NCBI RefSeq assembly: GCF_015040615.1 | Contig: NZ_CP060402.1 | Coordinates: 1 to 64,000 of the forward strand | DNA from: Microbacterium sp. YJN-G | GTDB taxonomy: Bacteria; Actinomycetota; Actinomycetes; Actinomycetales; Microbacteriaceae | Direction: 5' to 3' | DNA length: 64,000 nucleotides | Shown here: piece by piece, positions 42,742-51,479 of the stretch | Layout of the letters: each line of letters starts with the position of its first letter | How positions within the stretch are numbered: position 1 is the stretch's first letter | Made by a program: the position numbers and the translations under genes | The notes under the pieces: generated by a model | Database searches by the model: none | Told to the model about the DNA's origin: nothing | Seen by the model: only the letters and a program-made list of their open reading frames with translations

Positions 42742-44115
42742 GTGACCATGAGTAGCGAACTCGAGCTGGTGGCTGACGAAGAGGGTCTGGCTGTCGTCGG
42801 CAATGCGACCGATGTGGAACGGTTCTTCCTTTCCGCAGGCTTGGATCGCCTCCCCTCGCGTGATCTCGACGTCCAGCGCCTTCGATCCCTCACCAACACC
42901 GCGGGTGCCGCGGTCGGCGTCGCAGGAGATGTCGCGGCGAACTCGGGACGCTGGGTCAAGCTCACTGCGGACTCCGCCAAAGCGATGCACGACTTCGGGC
43001 TGATGGCTGTCAAGGATGGCCCTCCCGGCGTTCGCCACGCGATGATCGGCCAGCCGGGCGAGGTGGGCAGATGGTTGCAGATCGATCAGGCCTCGACGAT
43101 GCTCCTCAGCGGGCCGTTCGCACTCACGGCCTTGTCGACGATGATGCAGCAGCGCGCGATGCAGGAGCAGATGGATGCCATCGTCGAGTACCTGCAGGAG
43201 GTGAGCGAGAAGCTCGACGACGTTCTGCGCGCGCAGAAGGATGCCGTGCTGGCCGACATGATCGGCGTCGACCTCGTCATCGAAGAGGCACTCACCGTAC
43301 GCGACCGCGTCGGACGCGTTTCGGACGTGACGTGGTCGAAGGTGCAGGGCACGAGCATGACACTCGCCCGAACCCAGGCGTATGCACTCCGCCAGCTCGA
43401 TGCGATCGCCGAGAAGCTTGCGTCCAAGGCGGATCTCGGTGAGGTCGCGAAGGCGACGCGCGATGCAGAGCCGCGGGTGCGCGAGTGGCTCGCGGTGCTG
43501 GCTCGCACCTTCCAGCTGCAGGAGGGCACCTCGATACTCGAACTGGACCGAGTGCTCGATGGGGCGCCCGAAGATCTCGAGAGTCACCGCGCAGGATTGC
43601 GGGCCGCGCGGGAAAAGCGGTTGGAGCTGATCGCGCGTACGACGGGAACGCTTCTGGCTCAGATGGAAGCGACAGTTCAACGTGCGAACGGGAAGGTTCT
43701 TCTGAACCCGTTCGATGCGCCGGCTGCCGTCAAGTCGAGCAACAGCGTCGCAGTCCGTGTGATCGAGTTGCGTGGTCGTCTCGGGATCGAGGGCGATCAC
43801 GATGCCAGAGACGCGAAGCGCTGGCGTCAGGCAGCCGCCGAGGCCGGTGAACGAGTGCTGGCCACCGCAACCGAAGGTGCAAACGCGGCGTCGCGCTTCG
43901 GGAGCACGACGATCGACCGGGCGACCGAAGCATTCCGTGCGGTCGACATCGACGGCGACGGAGTGCCCGACAAGCCTCGTGCCGCCGCGGCCGCAGAGGA
44001 GGCGGGTGCGGCGATCAAGGGCGCGGCAGGTGGTGTTGCGAGCGCGTTCGGCACGTTGTTCGGGCGCAAACAGGCCGGCGCACCGGAAGCCGCCGAGGAG
44101 CCGGATCAAAGTTGA
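42742..44115 (+). CDS. Hypothetical helical protein with a C-terminal DxDGDG loop
   Basis: A 457-residue protein, strongly helical. Residues 160-200 look like a coiled coil (MQQRAMQEQMDAIVEYLQEV), followed by more long helices. The C-terminus has DIDGDGVPD, an EF-hand/thrombospondin-like calcium loop, then an Ala/Gly-rich amphipathic stretch. There is no signal peptide. GTG 42742 is 7 bases after AAGG; ATG 42748 is the alternative. It lies 52 bases downstream of the NrtR-like gene and inside the defence island. Such helical proteins can be membrane-active or structural, but the function is unknown. Confidence 0.6.
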   Translation: MTMSSELELVADEEGLAVVGNATDVERFFLSAGLDRLPSRDLDVQRLRSLTNTAGAAVGVAGDVAANSGRWVKLTADSAKAMHDFGLMAVKDGPPGVRHAMIGQPGEVGRWLQIDQASTMLLSGPFALTALSTMMQQRAMQEQMDAIVEYLQEVSEKLDDVLRAQKDAVLADMIGVDLVIEEALTVRDRVGRVSDVTWSKVQGTSMTLARTQAYALRQLDAIAEKLASKADLGEVAKATRDAEPRVREWLAVLARTFQLQEGTSILELDRVLDGAPEDLESHRAGLRAAREKRLELIARTTGTLLAQMEATVQRANGKVLLNPFDAPAAVKSSNSVAVRVIELRGRLGIEGDHDARDAKRWRQAAAEAGERVLATATEGANAASRFGSTTIDRATEAFRAVDIDGDGVPDKPRAAAAAEEAGAAIKGAAGGVASAFGTLFGRKQAGAPEAAEEPDQS

Positions 44116-44138
44116 ATGCTGTCGCGCCCAGCGTTCAA
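44112..44138. terminator. Terminator-like hairpin between convergent genes
   Basis: TTGAATGCTG (44112-44121) pairs with CAGCGTTCAA (44129-44138) with one G-T pair and a 7-nt loop. It overlaps the stop codon of the upstream gene and can serve the convergent GmrSD-like gene as well. Confidence 0.6.
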
Positions 44139-44199
44139 GCTAGCCATTTCGTCGCCTGAGGCGGGTCAGTTGCTCTGCGTCCAGCCCTAGCAGCGACCG

Positions 44200-46326
44200 T
44201 CACAGCGATGAGAGCGTCGAGGGGTCTTCGGCGGGAACAGCATTCTGGAACTCCGCACGTACATCTCGAAGCCGCCGTCCGTCGGCCACGGCCCAGAAGT
44301 ACCAACCGTTGGTCGAACGCTGGCGGAGTGCCCGTCCTGCGGCGGATGGTGACTCGTATTGTTTGCCAGCGAGATCGATAGCCCCGCTGGACGTGATCGT
44401 TCCTTCGCGGCCACGGTAATCGCGATGTGTGGCGATGACCTTGTCGCCCGGTGCGAGCAGGCCAGCCTCGATGAGATGCTTCAGCTCGACCCAATCGCCA
44501 GCCTTCGTCTGAGGGTCGACGACCTTTCCATGGTGTCCGTGCGGCACGGGCCAGACTCGGAGCAGTGCATCGATCAGACTCGTCGTTCGTTCCTTGATCA
44601 ACTCTTCGTCCCACGCGTGAGACTCGGTGCGCTTGATCACGCGACCGGTGAGGGTGATCGTGTTGTGGTTCTGCAGGGCAGATCGTTTCGACTCCCAGGG
44701 GCCGTTCGAAACCTTCGAGTTGAGCGACGTGGTCAGAAGCGTGAGATTTCCAAGCAGATGTACGTGTGCTTGTCTAGCTTCGGCTTCCTCAGACGTTCCG
44801 ACCGGCCAGGTGTCCTTCCAATTCCGAGGAAGCAGATGCTCGATCGGGTAGCCCTTGCGCTCGATCTGCGGTTGTCCGGTCTCTGAGCGGAAGTTGTCCT
44901 CGGCGGCTTCCAAAAGCATCCGGAGCCGGCCTCGGGGAAACCGGGTGTACGCCGCTTCCGTCGTCAGTGTCTGGCGGATCTCCTCGTCACCCGGCCAGTA
45001 CGTGCTGGTGACGTTGAGTCGGGCAAGTTGACCTGTCACCCTCTCCGCTAGTTCCTCCGCCGGCGCGTCGGTGTTCGCTGCGATGAGGTCAGCCACGATG
45101 CGGCCGAGGTCGCCGCTCGTCAGACGCAGGAGCTGGCGGCGCACCATCCAGCTCTCGGCCGCGCGAATGATCGCCGAAATCGTTGTGGATGAATACGCTC
45201 TGCCAGGCTCGTGCAGCCAGATCAGCAGAGGTTTGAGGAGCTCGACGCCGCCGGCCTGCATCCGATAGACCGCCATCTCCGTTCGATCGAGACTTCCACC
45301 GGGCCGGCTTGCGGCCTCAGTCCATGCCTCGTACTGCTGCGCTTGCTGCTTCAACACTGGAAGCATCTCGGCCATCCGCTGGTTCGACTCGAGCTCGACG
45401 TATGACTTGAACCGGGTGAACGTCGATTGAGGGCTGATCTCCTCGCCGGTTCGGGCGACAAGCCACTGGTTGAGGAACAGCGAGCTGCGGCTGATGAGGT
45501 TGCGGCCGACGCTCACGTCTTTCATCCAGAACTTCGTCTCGAATGGCCAGTCTTCACGGTACGCCTTCTCGGTGTCACCACCCTCCGCGGCGAGACGCTG
45601 GAAGACGAAGTTGCGAACGAGGTCCGCGGCCGTGAGTGGAGTGCCGCGAGCGTTGAGCGTCTCGAAGATCTCCTGCGAGTTCTCCGAGGCCGCGAGCTCG
45701 ATTGACACCAGCTGGAGGCCATCGAGAAGAACGCTCGTGAGCTCCTTGGCTTTCGATTCGTAGGCGTCCGAGCCAGTCTTGCCGAGCCACTGCTCAACGA
45801 CCCGCGAGAAATAGGCGTGTGCTCGCACGATCTGCGAATCTGCGTGCTTCAGATCACCGTGATCTACGGGCGGCTCCGCAGTCATGACCTCATCGAAGGC
45901 GTCTCTGTCCTTGTTCAGGTGGCGTACCTTCAGACGACCCTCGCCGTCCTCGACGTAGACGTCGTCATTATGTGTGAGCCGTTCGAGCTGCCCCGCGAGC
46001 CGCATCTCGCCTGCTTCGGCGAACAGGGCGCAGGTGGCATCTGCAAGAAGCTGCAACGTCGTCAACCGCTGCTGGCCGTCGATCACGTTCCAAATCGTGT
46101 ATCGCTTGCTTTGAGCTTCGTGAGACTGAATGACCACCGCACCCAAGAAGTGGGTCGCGTTCATGTGGGGCTCTGCGATGCGGATCTCGGCTACTCGACG
46201 AACATCGTTCCACAGCGGCTCCCACTGCTCGCTCTCCTTCCACACATACGGCCGCTGGAACAGCGGAATCATGAAGTTCTGCGGAAGATTGAAGAGCTGC
46301 AGAGGGGTTCGCTTGAATGTCTCCAC
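44200..46326 (-). CDS. GmrSD-like DUF262/DUF1524 protein with C-terminal RAMA-like domain
   Basis: A 708-residue predicted type IV restriction enzyme. The DUF262 NTPase has LFQRPYVW (22-29) and DGQQRLTT (83-90). A DUF1524 HNH-like nuclease lies around residues 500-580 (IEHLLPRNW, LLGNLTLL). The last 100 residues (608-708; LIEAGLLAPGDKV, ESPSAAGRAL, GWYFW) resemble RAMA, a domain predicted to read modified DNA or link to restriction. GTG 46326 follows GCAGGA. The domain set suggests cutting of modified phage DNA. It is monocistronic and differs from the DUF262 gene at 25863. Confidence 0.78.
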   Translation of the reverse strand: METFKRTPLQLFNLPQNFMIPLFQRPYVWKESEQWEPLWNDVRRVAEIRIAEPHMNATHFLGAVVIQSHEAQSKRYTIWNVIDGQQRLTTLQLLADATCALFAEAGEMRLAGQLERLTHNDDVYVEDGEGRLKVRHLNKDRDAFDEVMTAEPPVDHGDLKHADSQIVRAHAYFSRVVEQWLGKTGSDAYESKAKELTSVLLDGLQLVSIELAASENSQEIFETLNARGTPLTAADLVRNFVFQRLAAEGGDTEKAYREDWPFETKFWMKDVSVGRNLISRSSLFLNQWLVARTGEEISPQSTFTRFKSYVELESNQRMAEMLPVLKQQAQQYEAWTEAASRPGGSLDRTEMAVYRMQAGGVELLKPLLIWLHEPGRAYSSTTISAIIRAAESWMVRRQLLRLTSGDLGRIVADLIAANTDAPAEELAERVTGQLARLNVTSTYWPGDEEIRQTLTTEAAYTRFPRGRLRMLLEAAEDNFRSETGQPQIERKGYPIEHLLPRNWKDTWPVGTSEEAEARQAHVHLLGNLTLLTTSLNSKVSNGPWESKRSALQNHNTITLTGRVIKRTESHAWDEELIKERTTSLIDALLRVWPVPHGHHGKVVDPQTKAGDWVELKHLIEAGLLAPGDKVIATHRDYRGREGTITSSGAIDLAGKQYESPSAAGRALRQRSTNGWYFWAVADGRRLRDVRAEFQNAVPAEDPSTLSSL

Positions 46327-46472
46327 GATTTCATCCTGCCCCAAATATGCCGTCGGGTGTTGAGCGCGGGTCACTGCAGAGCGTGCAGACTGACATCGGC
46401 GTTTACTCGGCGGGTTTGCCGCTACGGTGACGTTCAAGTCGGCCGCGATCGGCGGCCGCGGGAGGGGAAGTC

Positions 46473-46862
46473 ATGAGCGACGCACAGGCCGGTTGGTACG
46501 ACGACGGATCCGGCGCGATGCGGTGGTGGGACGGGCAGCAGTGGACCGACCAAGTGCAGCCGCCCGCAGCGCAGGAGCCCGGGATCGAGGGGATGATCAA
46601 CCGCGTCAAGGCGGATGCCGAAGCGGGCGCCCAGCCGCGGCCGGCGCCGCAGGGCATGAGCTACGTGGTGCTGCAGGTCGTGCTCAAAGAGAAGTTCTGG
46701 GGTTCGGGCTCGGGCAACCTCACCGAGCTCGAGAAGGTCATCAACAAGCAGGCGGCACTCGGCTACCGGCTGCACACGATCACCACCGCGTCTTCCGGCA
46801 CGACCGGGTTCGGCGGTGGCGATCGCATCCAGGCGACGATGGTGTTCGAGAAGCTGACCTGA
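46473..46862 (+). CDS. DUF2510/DUF4177 protein
   Basis: A small protein of 129 residues. The N-terminal 30 residues are the DUF2510 WW-like motif of Actinobacteria (AGWYDDGSGAMRWWDGQQWT). After a Pro-rich linker comes a DUF4177-like domain (SYVVLQVVLKEKFWGSG, LEKVINKQAALGYRLHTIT). Its function is unknown; DUF2510 usually caps membrane or secreted proteins, but no membrane segment is present here. GGGAGGGGAAG precedes the ATG. Confidence 0.8.
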   Translation: MSDAQAGWYDDGSGAMRWWDGQQWTDQVQPPAAQEPGIEGMINRVKADAEAGAQPRPAPQGMSYVVLQVVLKEKFWGSGSGNLTELEKVINKQAALGYRLHTITTASSGTTGFGGGDRIQATMVFEKLT

Positions 46863-46916
46863 TCGCTCAGGGAACCGGCGGATAGTCCTCGTTGCGGCCC
46901 TGCTCCTCGGCGGCGA

Positions 46917-47051
46917 TCAGAGATCCTCTGTCTGCTCGTCGAGCGTCGGGGCGCGATCGTCAGGGTGCTCCTCGTCAGCATCCTGACTCAGATCGGGGTC
47001 GGTGCCGTCGGGCTCGAGCGGGTCGGTGGGGAACGGGGTGGGATCGGTCAT
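46917..47051 (-). CDS. Small acidic protein, 3' end possibly shifted by a CT slip
   Basis: A 44-residue, Asp/Glu/Pro-rich protein. AGGAGG lies 6 bases before ATG 47051 and codon use is normal, so it is a real gene. The frame stops at TGA 46919-46917, but another frame carries on with a coding-like IAAEEQGRNEDYPPVP to a stop at 46867. Removing one CT from GATCTCTGATC would join the two and give about 60 residues. A dinucleotide slip may thus have shortened the protein. Function unknown. Confidence 0.6.
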   Translation of the reverse strand: MTDPTPFPTDPLEPDGTDPDLSQDADEEHPDDRAPTLDEQTEDL

Positions 47052-47129
47052 GGGGTGCCTCCTGTCGGTGGGTCACCAGAGTCGCATCCGGAGGCGCAAT
47101 CGGGGAAGAGGTTGACAACGGCAGCCGAA

Positions 47130-48626
47130 TCAGTCGAAGCGGCCCGACAATCGTCCGTGGAAGGTCCCGCTCGCGTCGTTCATCCCGACGATCTCCACGG
47201 TCTTGCCGTGCGCGGCGTACTTCGTCTCGATGGCATCCAACGCGGCGACGGTCGACGCATCCCACACGTGCGACCCGGTGAGGTCGATCACGACGCGAGC
47301 AGGGTCGTCAACGTAAGAGAACAACGTCGTCAGGTCGTTGCTCGACGCGAAGAACAACTCGCCCTCCACGACGTACCGCGCCACCCCGTCCGTCACCGTC
47401 CTTGTCACGTTGACGAAGTGCGCGACCCGGCGCACGAACAGCACCGAGGCGACCAGCACCCCTCCGACCACGCCGATCGCCAGGTTGTGCGTCAGCAGCA
47501 CGAGCACGACGGTCGACACCATGACGAACGTCTCGCTCTTCGGCATCCGCTTCAGCGTCGACGGCCGCACGCTGTGCCAGTCGAACGCGCCGATCGCGAC
47601 CATGATCATCACGGCGACCAGCGCGGCCATCGGGATGGTCGCGACGAAGTCGCCGAACACGACGACCAGCAGAAACAGGAAGACACCGGCGCAGAACGTC
47701 GAGATGCGGGTGCGGGCGCCCGACTCCTTCACGTTGATCATGGTCTGGCCGATCACGGCGCATCCGCCCATGCCGCCGAACGCACCCGACAGGATGTTCG
47801 CGACTCCCTGCGCCCACGCCTCGCGCCCCTTGCGCGAGTGCGTGTCGGTGATCTCGTCGACGAGCTTCGCGGTGAGCAGCGACTCCATCAGTCCCACCAG
47901 CGCCACCCCGAGCGCGAACGGCGCGATGATCGAGAACGTCTCCCACGTGAGCGGCACGTCGGGCACGAACAGCGACGGCAGGCTCTCGGGCAGCTCGCCC
48001 TGATCGCCCACCGTCGGCACCGTGATCGCGAACGCCAGCACCACGCCGGTGACGATCACCACCGACACGAGCGGCGCCGGGATCACCTTCGTGATCCTGG
48101 GCATCACGATCATCACCGCGATGCCCAGCGCCACCAGCGGATACACCAGCCACGGCACATCGATCAGCTGCGGGAACTGCGAGCTGAACACGAAGATCGC
48201 CAGCGCGTTCACGAACCCGACCATCACGCTGCGCGGAATGAACCGCATCAGCTTCGCGACCCCGAGCACCCCGAGGATCACCTGGAACACCCCCGCCAGG
48301 ATCACCGTCGCGATGAAGTAGTCGAGGCCGTACGTGGGCGCCACCGGCGCGATCACCAGCGCCACCGCCCCGGTCGCCGCGGTCACCATCGCCGGCCGCC
48401 CGCCGAGGAAGGCGATCGACACCGCCATGATGAACGACGAGAACAGTCCGACCTTCGGGTCGACGCCCGCGATCACCGAGAACGCGATCGCCTCGGGGAT
48501 CAGCGCGAGACCCACGACGAGCCCGGCGAGCACCTCGCGGGTCAGCATCCGCGGGCTCTTCAGCGCCGTCAGCACAGAAGGGTTCGCGCGGTAGCGGGCG
48601 CGGTCGTCGACGGTCGTTGCAGACAT
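47130..48626 (-). CDS. SulP-family anion transporter with STAS domain
   Basis: A 498-residue inner-membrane transporter. It has ten or more hydrophobic segments with LAGLVVGLALIPEAIAFS near the N-terminus (the SulP signature region), GGMGGCAVIGQTMINV in the middle and a C-terminal STAS domain (about 405-498; VVIDLTGSHVWDASTVAAL). SulP proteins move sulfate, bicarbonate or similar anions, often with H+ or Na+; the substrate here is not readable. It diverges from the MNT antitoxin gene. Confidence 0.9.
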   Translation of the reverse strand: MSATTVDDRARYRANPSVLTALKSPRMLTREVLAGLVVGLALIPEAIAFSVIAGVDPKVGLFSSFIMAVSIAFLGGRPAMVTAATGAVALVIAPVAPTYGLDYFIATVILAGVFQVILGVLGVAKLMRFIPRSVMVGFVNALAIFVFSSQFPQLIDVPWLVYPLVALGIAVMIVMPRITKVIPAPLVSVVIVTGVVLAFAITVPTVGDQGELPESLPSLFVPDVPLTWETFSIIAPFALGVALVGLMESLLTAKLVDEITDTHSRKGREAWAQGVANILSGAFGGMGGCAVIGQTMINVKESGARTRISTFCAGVFLFLLVVVFGDFVATIPMAALVAVMIMVAIGAFDWHSVRPSTLKRMPKSETFVMVSTVVLVLLTHNLAIGVVGGVLVASVLFVRRVAHFVNVTRTVTDGVARYVVEGELFFASSNDLTTLFSYVDDPARVVIDLTGSHVWDASTVAALDAIETKYAAHGKTVEIVGMNDASGTFHGRLSGRFD

Positions 48627-48697
48627 GGGGATGGCTCCAGGGGGGAAGATTCCTCGAGAAAGAGGCAGAGCATCCAGAGTAGAGCGGATGCCGCAGC

Positions 48698-48715
48698 TGT
48701 ACACTTTTCTGTACA
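48698..48715 (+). promoter_or_regulatory. Candidate operator of the MNT/HEPN toxin-antitoxin pair
   Basis: Two TGTACA palindromes (48698-48703 and 48710-48715) are spaced 12 bp centre to centre, about one helical turn, directly before the AGGAGG ribosome site. The Phd-like domain of the antitoxin is the obvious candidate binder. Confidence 0.5.
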
Positions 48716-48726
48716 GGAGGTGCGTC

Positions 48727-49188
48727 ATGGATGTGATGCCGGTCGCCGAGGCCCGTGCAGGCCTGTCGAGGCTGCTCGCCGACTTCCGTGCGCAGGACGA
48801 TCTCGAGGTCGTCGTGATCGGATCTCACCGCCGGCCCGAGGCGGCGCTCGTGCCGTACCGCCAGTACCTCGCGCTCAGCGAACATCCGGAACGGCCGCAG
48901 GCGGACCTCGCCCGACTGCGCGAACTGAAACCGGTCATCGAACGGCTGGCGGCGGCATCTCGGCTTGCCGACGTGCGGGTGTACGGCTCCGTCGCGCTGG
49001 GCGAGCAGACCGCCGGCAGCGACGTCGACCTGCTCGTCACGCCCGCCGACGACGCGACGCTGTTCGACATCGCGCAGTTCGAACTCGACCTCGAACTCAT
49101 CCTCGGCGTTCCCGTCTCCGCGGTGTCCGCACGCGGTCTGGATGCAGAGCGCGACGAGGCGATCCTGCGCGACGCGGTTGCCCTGTGA
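48727..49188 (+). CDS. Antitoxin fusion: Phd/YefM-like domain plus MNT nucleotidyltransferase
   Basis: A 153-residue protein. Residues 1-52 resemble the Phd/YefM DNA-binding antitoxin fold (MPVAEARAGLSRLLADF, AALVPYRQYLAL). Residues 70-153 are a minimal nucleotidyltransferase with the active site GSVALGEQTAGSDVD (Gly87-Ser88, Asp99, Asp101). MNT antitoxins silence HEPN toxins by adenylylating them. ATG 48727 is 5 bases after AGGAGG. Its stop overlaps the GTG of the HEPN gene. The fusion would join autoregulation and toxin modification in one chain. Confidence 0.82.
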   Translation: MDVMPVAEARAGLSRLLADFRAQDDLEVVVIGSHRRPEAALVPYRQYLALSEHPERPQADLARLRELKPVIERLAAASRLADVRVYGSVALGEQTAGSDVDLLVTPADDATLFDIAQFELDLELILGVPVSAVSARGLDAERDEAILRDAVAL

Positions 49189-49523
49189 ACGATCCTGACC
49201 GCATCGCATGCTGGCTCGCCGATCTTGAGTCGACGCTTCAGCAGGCCGCCCGGCTTGCCGAGCGAGGGCCTGAGGATTTTGAGCATGACGCGGCGCTGCC
49301 GCTGGCATTCGAAGCGCTCGTGAACCGCGTCGGGGATCTCGCGAAGCGCCTGGTCGCGGCCGACCGCGATCGCTTCGCCGATCCCCTCTGGCGTGCGGCC
49401 GCGAGAACGCGCGACTTCGTCGTGCATCACGACGACCGCATCGACACCGATCTGCTCTGGCAGACCGTGTCGGTGAGTTTCCCTCAGCTGGCCGAGCTGG
49501 TGCGCGCTCAGCGCGACAGCTGA
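49185..49523 (+). CDS. HEPN-domain toxin (DUF86-like)
   Basis: A 112-residue helical protein partnered with the MNT antitoxin. The HEPN RNase signature Rx4-6H is present as R76-DFVV-H81, followed by HDDRIDTDLLWQTV. HEPN toxins cut RNA when not modified by their MNT partner. The GTG start lies within the antitoxin stop (GTGA at 49185-49188), so the pair is co-translated. Its end is 6 bases from the convergent gene at 49530. Confidence 0.8.
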   Translation: MNDPDRIACWLADLESTLQQAARLAERGPEDFEHDAALPLAFEALVNRVGDLAKRLVAADRDRFADPLWRAAARTRDFVVHHDDRIDTDLLWQTVSVSFPQLAELVRAQRDS

Positions 49524-49529
49524 CCCTGC

Positions 49530-51275
49530 TCAGTCCTCTTCGAGAGAGGAGCGCAGCCGATCCCGCTGTGCGACCAGCTCGGCACGCTCGGCGGCAATCA
49601 GCAGGGTCGCGTCCCCCAGCGGATAGCCGGCATCCAGCCAGTCGCGGTACTTGATGCCCAGCGCCCGCAGCAGCCCCGTCGCCCGATCGTTGGGCGGGTT
49701 CTTCACGCCCAGGAATGCGACCATGTCCTTGATCGTGAACGTGGGCCGCGTGCGCGCGTGCGTGCTGAACTGGTCGTTGGCATGCCCGACGATGAAGCAG
49801 ATCGCCGCCGCGGTGTTGACCGCCTTGCCGCGCACGATCGTGTGAGGGTCTGTCACGGCGATCTGAGCGAGCATCCGCCGGGCAGCCGTGCGCAGCTCCA
49901 CATTCTGGAAGAACTCCATGCACACGCGGTCGAGAAGCTCGTCGATCTGCGCGGCGGCTTCGCGCGCGGCGGCGGGAATCGCCGCCAGCGCGAGGGGCTC
50001 GTCGGGCAGTGGTGTGTCGTCGAGTTCGTCCAGCACCCTGAACCCGCCGACCCGTGCGGCCGTGTCACGAAGAAGGAAGTCATCGAAACCGTCAACGTCC
50101 GACGAGTCGCTCAGGGTGCGGATCGCCTCGTCCGCCAACGCACGGATCGCGTCATCGGATGCGGCGCCGAGAACTGGACGCCGCGTCGCACCGCCGGTGA
50201 TCTGCTGCCGGAACTGCGGCGCGTACTCGTCGACCGCCCCCAGCGCCTCGTCGGTGTAGACCGACGGGATGCTGCGCTCGGCATGGGCGAACCGCACCAC
50301 CCGCCGGATGGCGTCGGGCATCCCGCGCAGATACTTCTGGCTGGCGAGCATCTTGCGGGGCAGCAGATCGACGAGCATGATCTCGACGACGACGGCGCTC
50401 CAGTGCAGCGGGTCGGCGCGGCCGTAGTTCGACGCGAACGAGAAGAGCGTGGCCACGCGGTCGAGGGTGTCCGAGTCGGCGCCCTCCGCGAACGGTGAAC
50501 CGGCGAAATCGTCCAGGATGCCGCGCAGCGCGGCATCCGTCCATTCCGTTCTCTCGTAACCCTCGCCGCCTTCGGGCATCAGCCGGATCATCCACTGCAG
50601 CAGCGGCCTGGCGCCCGGCCAGCCGTCGTTCTCGAACGGATCCAGCAGCCGGCTCTCGTTCAGCAGCACCTCTTCGAGCCGTGCGCGGGCGTCTTCGAGC
50701 AGCAGCTCGGTCATCGTGGTGTCGGGCACGCTCTGACGCTCGCTGAAGCCGATCAGCTCGCCGATCGGCTGATCGACGGTGTAGCCGTCCTTCGGAATCG
50801 TGCCCATGTTGTGGTCGATGTACAGCACGATCGTGAACGAGCGGCCGGGCGTCTCGACGCCGATGAACAGGTTGTCACCGTCGTCGAGCACGTGCGAGAT
50901 CTGCACGGCGCGCGTCGGCCGCACCTCGTCGAGATGGTGCAGCCACCGTGGCAGCGGATGCCGGCGACTCCGCACCTCGCGCCGGATGCGGTCGCCGGCG
51001 GCCTCGTCGCCGAGCATGTGCGCCCACACCAGCAGCAGCGCGTCGGTCTCGCGTTCGCCGACGTCCAACAGCATCTCGATGAATCCGTCACGGGCGACCG
51101 GCTTCTCGCGCACCGGGCGACCCGTCACCTGCGCGCGCAGGTCGGCGATCGGGTCGGTCTCCGTCGCCACCGCGAGCATGCTCGCGGCATCCAGCAGCGC
51201 GAGCGGATGCGGGTCGCGAATCGCTCCTCGCAGTCCGTTCATCAGGGCGTCCGGGCTCGGAGCAGGAGAGTGCAT
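49530..51275 (-). CDS. Hypothetical protein, 581 residues
   Basis: A large soluble protein with no domain I can name with confidence. The C-terminal third has a helical region with ICFIVGHANDQFSTHARTRPTF and IKYRDWLDAGY, which may be a DNA-binding or DUF6398-like segment (unverified). The middle is helix-rich with several W/F/Y. It ends in a charged helix (ERAELVAQRDRLRSSLEED). It is monocistronic and divergent from the pantothenate operon across a 204-bp region that includes the small inverted repeat TTCATC (51395-51400)/GATGAA (51406-51411). Confidence 0.6.
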   Translation of the reverse strand: MHSPAPSPDALMNGLRGAIRDPHPLALLDAASMLAVATETDPIADLRAQVTGRPVREKPVARDGFIEMLLDVGERETDALLLVWAHMLGDEAAGDRIRREVRSRRHPLPRWLHHLDEVRPTRAVQISHVLDDGDNLFIGVETPGRSFTIVLYIDHNMGTIPKDGYTVDQPIGELIGFSERQSVPDTTMTELLLEDARARLEEVLLNESRLLDPFENDGWPGARPLLQWMIRLMPEGGEGYERTEWTDAALRGILDDFAGSPFAEGADSDTLDRVATLFSFASNYGRADPLHWSAVVVEIMLVDLLPRKMLASQKYLRGMPDAIRRVVRFAHAERSIPSVYTDEALGAVDEYAPQFRQQITGGATRRPVLGAASDDAIRALADEAIRTLSDSSDVDGFDDFLLRDTAARVGGFRVLDELDDTPLPDEPLALAAIPAAAREAAAQIDELLDRVCMEFFQNVELRTAARRMLAQIAVTDPHTIVRGKAVNTAAAICFIVGHANDQFSTHARTRPTFTIKDMVAFLGVKNPPNDRATGLLRALGIKYRDWLDAGYPLGDATLLIAAERAELVAQRDRLRSSLEED

Positions 51276-51479
51276 TGGTCCAGGCTATTGGGTTGAGGAT
51301 GCCGGATGCGACGGTGGGTGCAGGTCGAACCTGGACCTGGTTCGAAAACGTCTGGAAATCGATTAGCCAAGCGACACAGTGATTATGACGCCATTTCATC
51401 TAATGGATGAATGTGTAAGCTGCGCGATCTGCTCTGCGATTTGGTGGGGTGGATGCCGCGGGCGGATACTCATCGCGGA

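Noticed and set aside
46965..49184. Open frame continuous with the HEPN gene on the plus strand
   Set aside because: The part before 49185 is the antisense shadow of the SulP gene and the alternative frame of the antitoxin; only the HEPN part has coding features.
47308..49923. 871-residue open frame on the minus strand
   Set aside because: Its Arg/Asp-rich sequence is an off-frame reading of the SulP gene and an antisense reading of the antitoxin genes; no domain is present.
51395..51411. Inverted repeat TTCATC/GATGAA in the divergent gap before the pantothenate operon
   Set aside because: Six-bp arms in an AT-richer patch can arise by chance; mentioned with the neighbouring gene only.
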